From positions 1 through 6,533 of the forward strand of contig JANXNO010000627.1 in the NCBI GenBank assembly GCA_025354075.1: a stretch of 6,533 nt of DNA, written 5' to 3'. The notes beneath the pieces are model-generated. The model ran no database searches. It saw only the letters and a program-made list of their open reading frames with translations, and had not been told where the DNA came from. Each line of letters starts with the position of its first letter. Within the stretch, counting starts at the first letter, position 1. The position numbers and the translations under genes are program-made. Positions 5,811 through 6,533 of the stretch are shown in pieces. The DNA comes from Burkholderiales bacterium. Its GTDB lineage: Bacteria > Pseudomonadota > Gammaproteobacteria > Burkholderiales > Casimicrobiaceae.

Positions 5811-6284
5811 ATGAGTGATCGGACTTATGCCTTCTACTTTGCGTCATCTGTGGAAACCTACCTTGCGCATGCAAAAAATTTCGTTGATGCTGCCGATTCG
5901 CTTTCGGACGCACAATTCGGGCTGACCAAGCAGGTGCTTTATGCGCATGGCGTTGAGTTGGCGATCAAGGCATTCTTGTTGGACAAAAAACTGCTGCCTT
6001 TCGAAAACGAAAGAGGTACTACCGCATTCAACAAGCGTTTAGTTACTGCACGGAACCAACTAAAGACGGAGTATCAGCATCGAATATCTGATCTTTGGCG
6101 AGCTGCTGCAGTAGAGCTACCAATAGCCAAGATTCCGCCAGAGTGGTGCGCGCGGCTCGATGGCACCTACATCGCGAACAAATATCCCGAGGGTGCCATT
6201 GCACATCCGATATTGGGCGAGGAAGAAAAATCGGAGCTTAGAAACGCGTTAATTGCGATAGCAGGCGCTTTGACGCGAAGCTAG
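5811..6284 (+). CDS. HEPN-like helical protein, function unknown
   Basis: This is a 157-residue, predominantly helical protein. The first ~55 residues, with YFASSVETYLAHAKNF followed by a helix with AHGVELAIKAFLLDKK, resemble the HEPN fold (helix with E-x-x-(I/L)-K-A-(F/L)-L). HEPN proteins are often RNases or nucleotide-binding partners in toxin-antitoxin and defence systems. The catalytic RX4-6H motif of active HEPN RNases is not present: the only close spacing is Arg-x8-His in ARNQLKTEYQH. It may thus be a non-catalytic or divergent member. The ATG at 5811 has a modest GAAAG (5796-5800) 10 bases upstream. It follows moxR by 24 bp and looks less GC-rich than moxR, which may mark a separate origin (impression by eye). 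The fold assignment is a pattern judgement; the coding status is more secure. Confidence 0.75.
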   Translation: MSDRTYAFYFASSVETYLAHAKNFVDAADSLSDAQFGLTKQVLYAHGVELAIKAFLLDKKLLPFENERGTTAFNKRLVTARNQLKTEYQHRISDLWRAAAVELPIAKIPPEWCARLDGTYIANKYPEGAIAHPILGEEEKSELRNALIAIAGALTRS

Positions 6285-6308
6285 TCCCAAATTCACAAGC
6301 CACCGTAG

Positions 6309-6336
6309 CCTCGATGCAGCTACAGCGGAATCGAGG
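6309..6336. repeat. Inverted repeat downstream of the HEPN-like gene
   Basis: CCTCGAT (6309-6315) and ATCGAGG (6330-6336) are perfect 7-bp arms around 14 bases, starting 25 bp after the HEPN-like stop codon. It could be a transcription terminator hairpin, although no T-run follows, or part of a dispersed intergenic repeat. Confidence 0.4.
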
Positions 6337-6349
6337 ATCGTAGCGCGGG

Positions 6350-6533
6350 GAAAATGGCCTCTACGACGCATCACGTAATGACTAAAACCGCACTTCGCGC
6401 ATCGGCAATGAACGTGCGCGCCCCATCAACGCTGGCGGTGTTGCGCGACAACGTTGATGGGGCGCGCACGTTCATTGCCGATGCGCGAAGTGCGGTTTTA
6501 GTCATTACGTGATGCGTCGTAGAGGCCATTTTC
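6350..6533. repeat. Perfect long inverted repeat, 82-bp arms, 20-bp spacer
   Basis: Bases 6350-6431 are the exact reverse complement of 6452-6533; every position pairs (sum of paired coordinates 12883), with a 20-base spacer at 6432-6451. The right arm reaches the last base of the window, so the full arms may be longer. The arms contain no transposase or known element ends that I recognise. The spacer allows only a few extra pairs (TG/CA, CG/CG), so a stem-loop with a small loop would form. It could be a natural cruciform-forming element, or a snap-back chimera from amplification or assembly at a contig end. An open frame (6354-6512, 52 codons) crosses the structure but is largely a consequence of the palindrome. 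Confidence 0.95.

Noticed and set aside
6354..6512. 52-codon open frame across the terminal inverted repeat
   Set aside because: Because the region is a palindrome, almost the same frame is open on the other strand too. There is no family resemblance, and the only purine run (GGGGAAAA) is too close to the ATG. The left half could be the start of a real gene if the palindrome is an artefact, but this cannot be shown.
1..6533. tRNA, rRNA, CRISPR array, riboswitch or insertion sequence
   Set aside because: No cloverleaf, repeat-spacer pattern, conserved riboswitch core or transposase-like frame was seen on either strand.

Overview
The window looks like a piece of a moderately GC-rich proteobacterial chromosome. 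The pdxH, yeiW-like and MoxR proteins read like betaproteobacterial versions, but that lineage call is an impression from protein flavour and codon use, not a measured result. Nine protein-coding genes are supported. Seven have recognisable family membership or domains; one (the first) is unrecognised and one (the last) has only a tentative fold assignment. There are no RNA genes, CRISPR arrays or recognisable transposases. The left end cuts through an open gene. The right end stops inside a perfect inverted repeat. This, with the odd length, suggests that the window may be a whole contig rather than a cut from a longer one.

Layout. (1) 2-1901, plus strand: two genes 13 bp apart. The first is an unrecognised beta-rich, Cys-containing protein truncated by the window edge. 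The second is an exported protein with a signal peptide and a C-terminal segment resembling the DUF5648 module. (2) 1932-2201, minus: a small eight-cysteine protein of the YkgJ/CxxCxxCC family, closest to E. coli YeiW, convergent with the previous gene. (3) 2315-3622, plus: a GH19/lysozyme-like cell-wall hydrolase without a signal peptide, then six bases later a small exported DUF4087 protein. This arrangement resembles a secreted lytic effector with its periplasmic immunity protein. (4) 3633-4280, minus: pdxH, pyridoxamine 5'-phosphate oxidase, a housekeeping gene. (5) 4372-4933, plus: a ccdA-ccdB toxin-antitoxin operon with overlapping genes, preceded by two inverted repeats that are good candidates for its autoregulatory operator. 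(6) 4941-5786, plus: a MoxR-family AAA+ ATPase starting seven bases after ccdB, without a visible ribosome binding site of its own and without the VWA-domain partner that usually follows. (7) 5811-6284, plus: a helical, HEPN-like protein of unknown role. (8) 6285-6533: non-coding sequence ending in an inverted repeat with 82-bp identical arms and a 20-bp spacer, running exactly to the window end.

How the genes may work together: the clearest functional pairs are ccdA/ccdB (antitoxin/toxin against DNA gyrase) and the GH19-like enzyme with the DUF4087 protein (proposed hydrolase and protector, an inference from order, spacing and predicted localisation). ccdAB, moxR and the HEPN-like gene form one co-directional run that could be co-transcribed. 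The terminal palindrome is either a real cruciform-forming element or a fold-back artefact at a contig end, and the artefact explanation must be excluded first.
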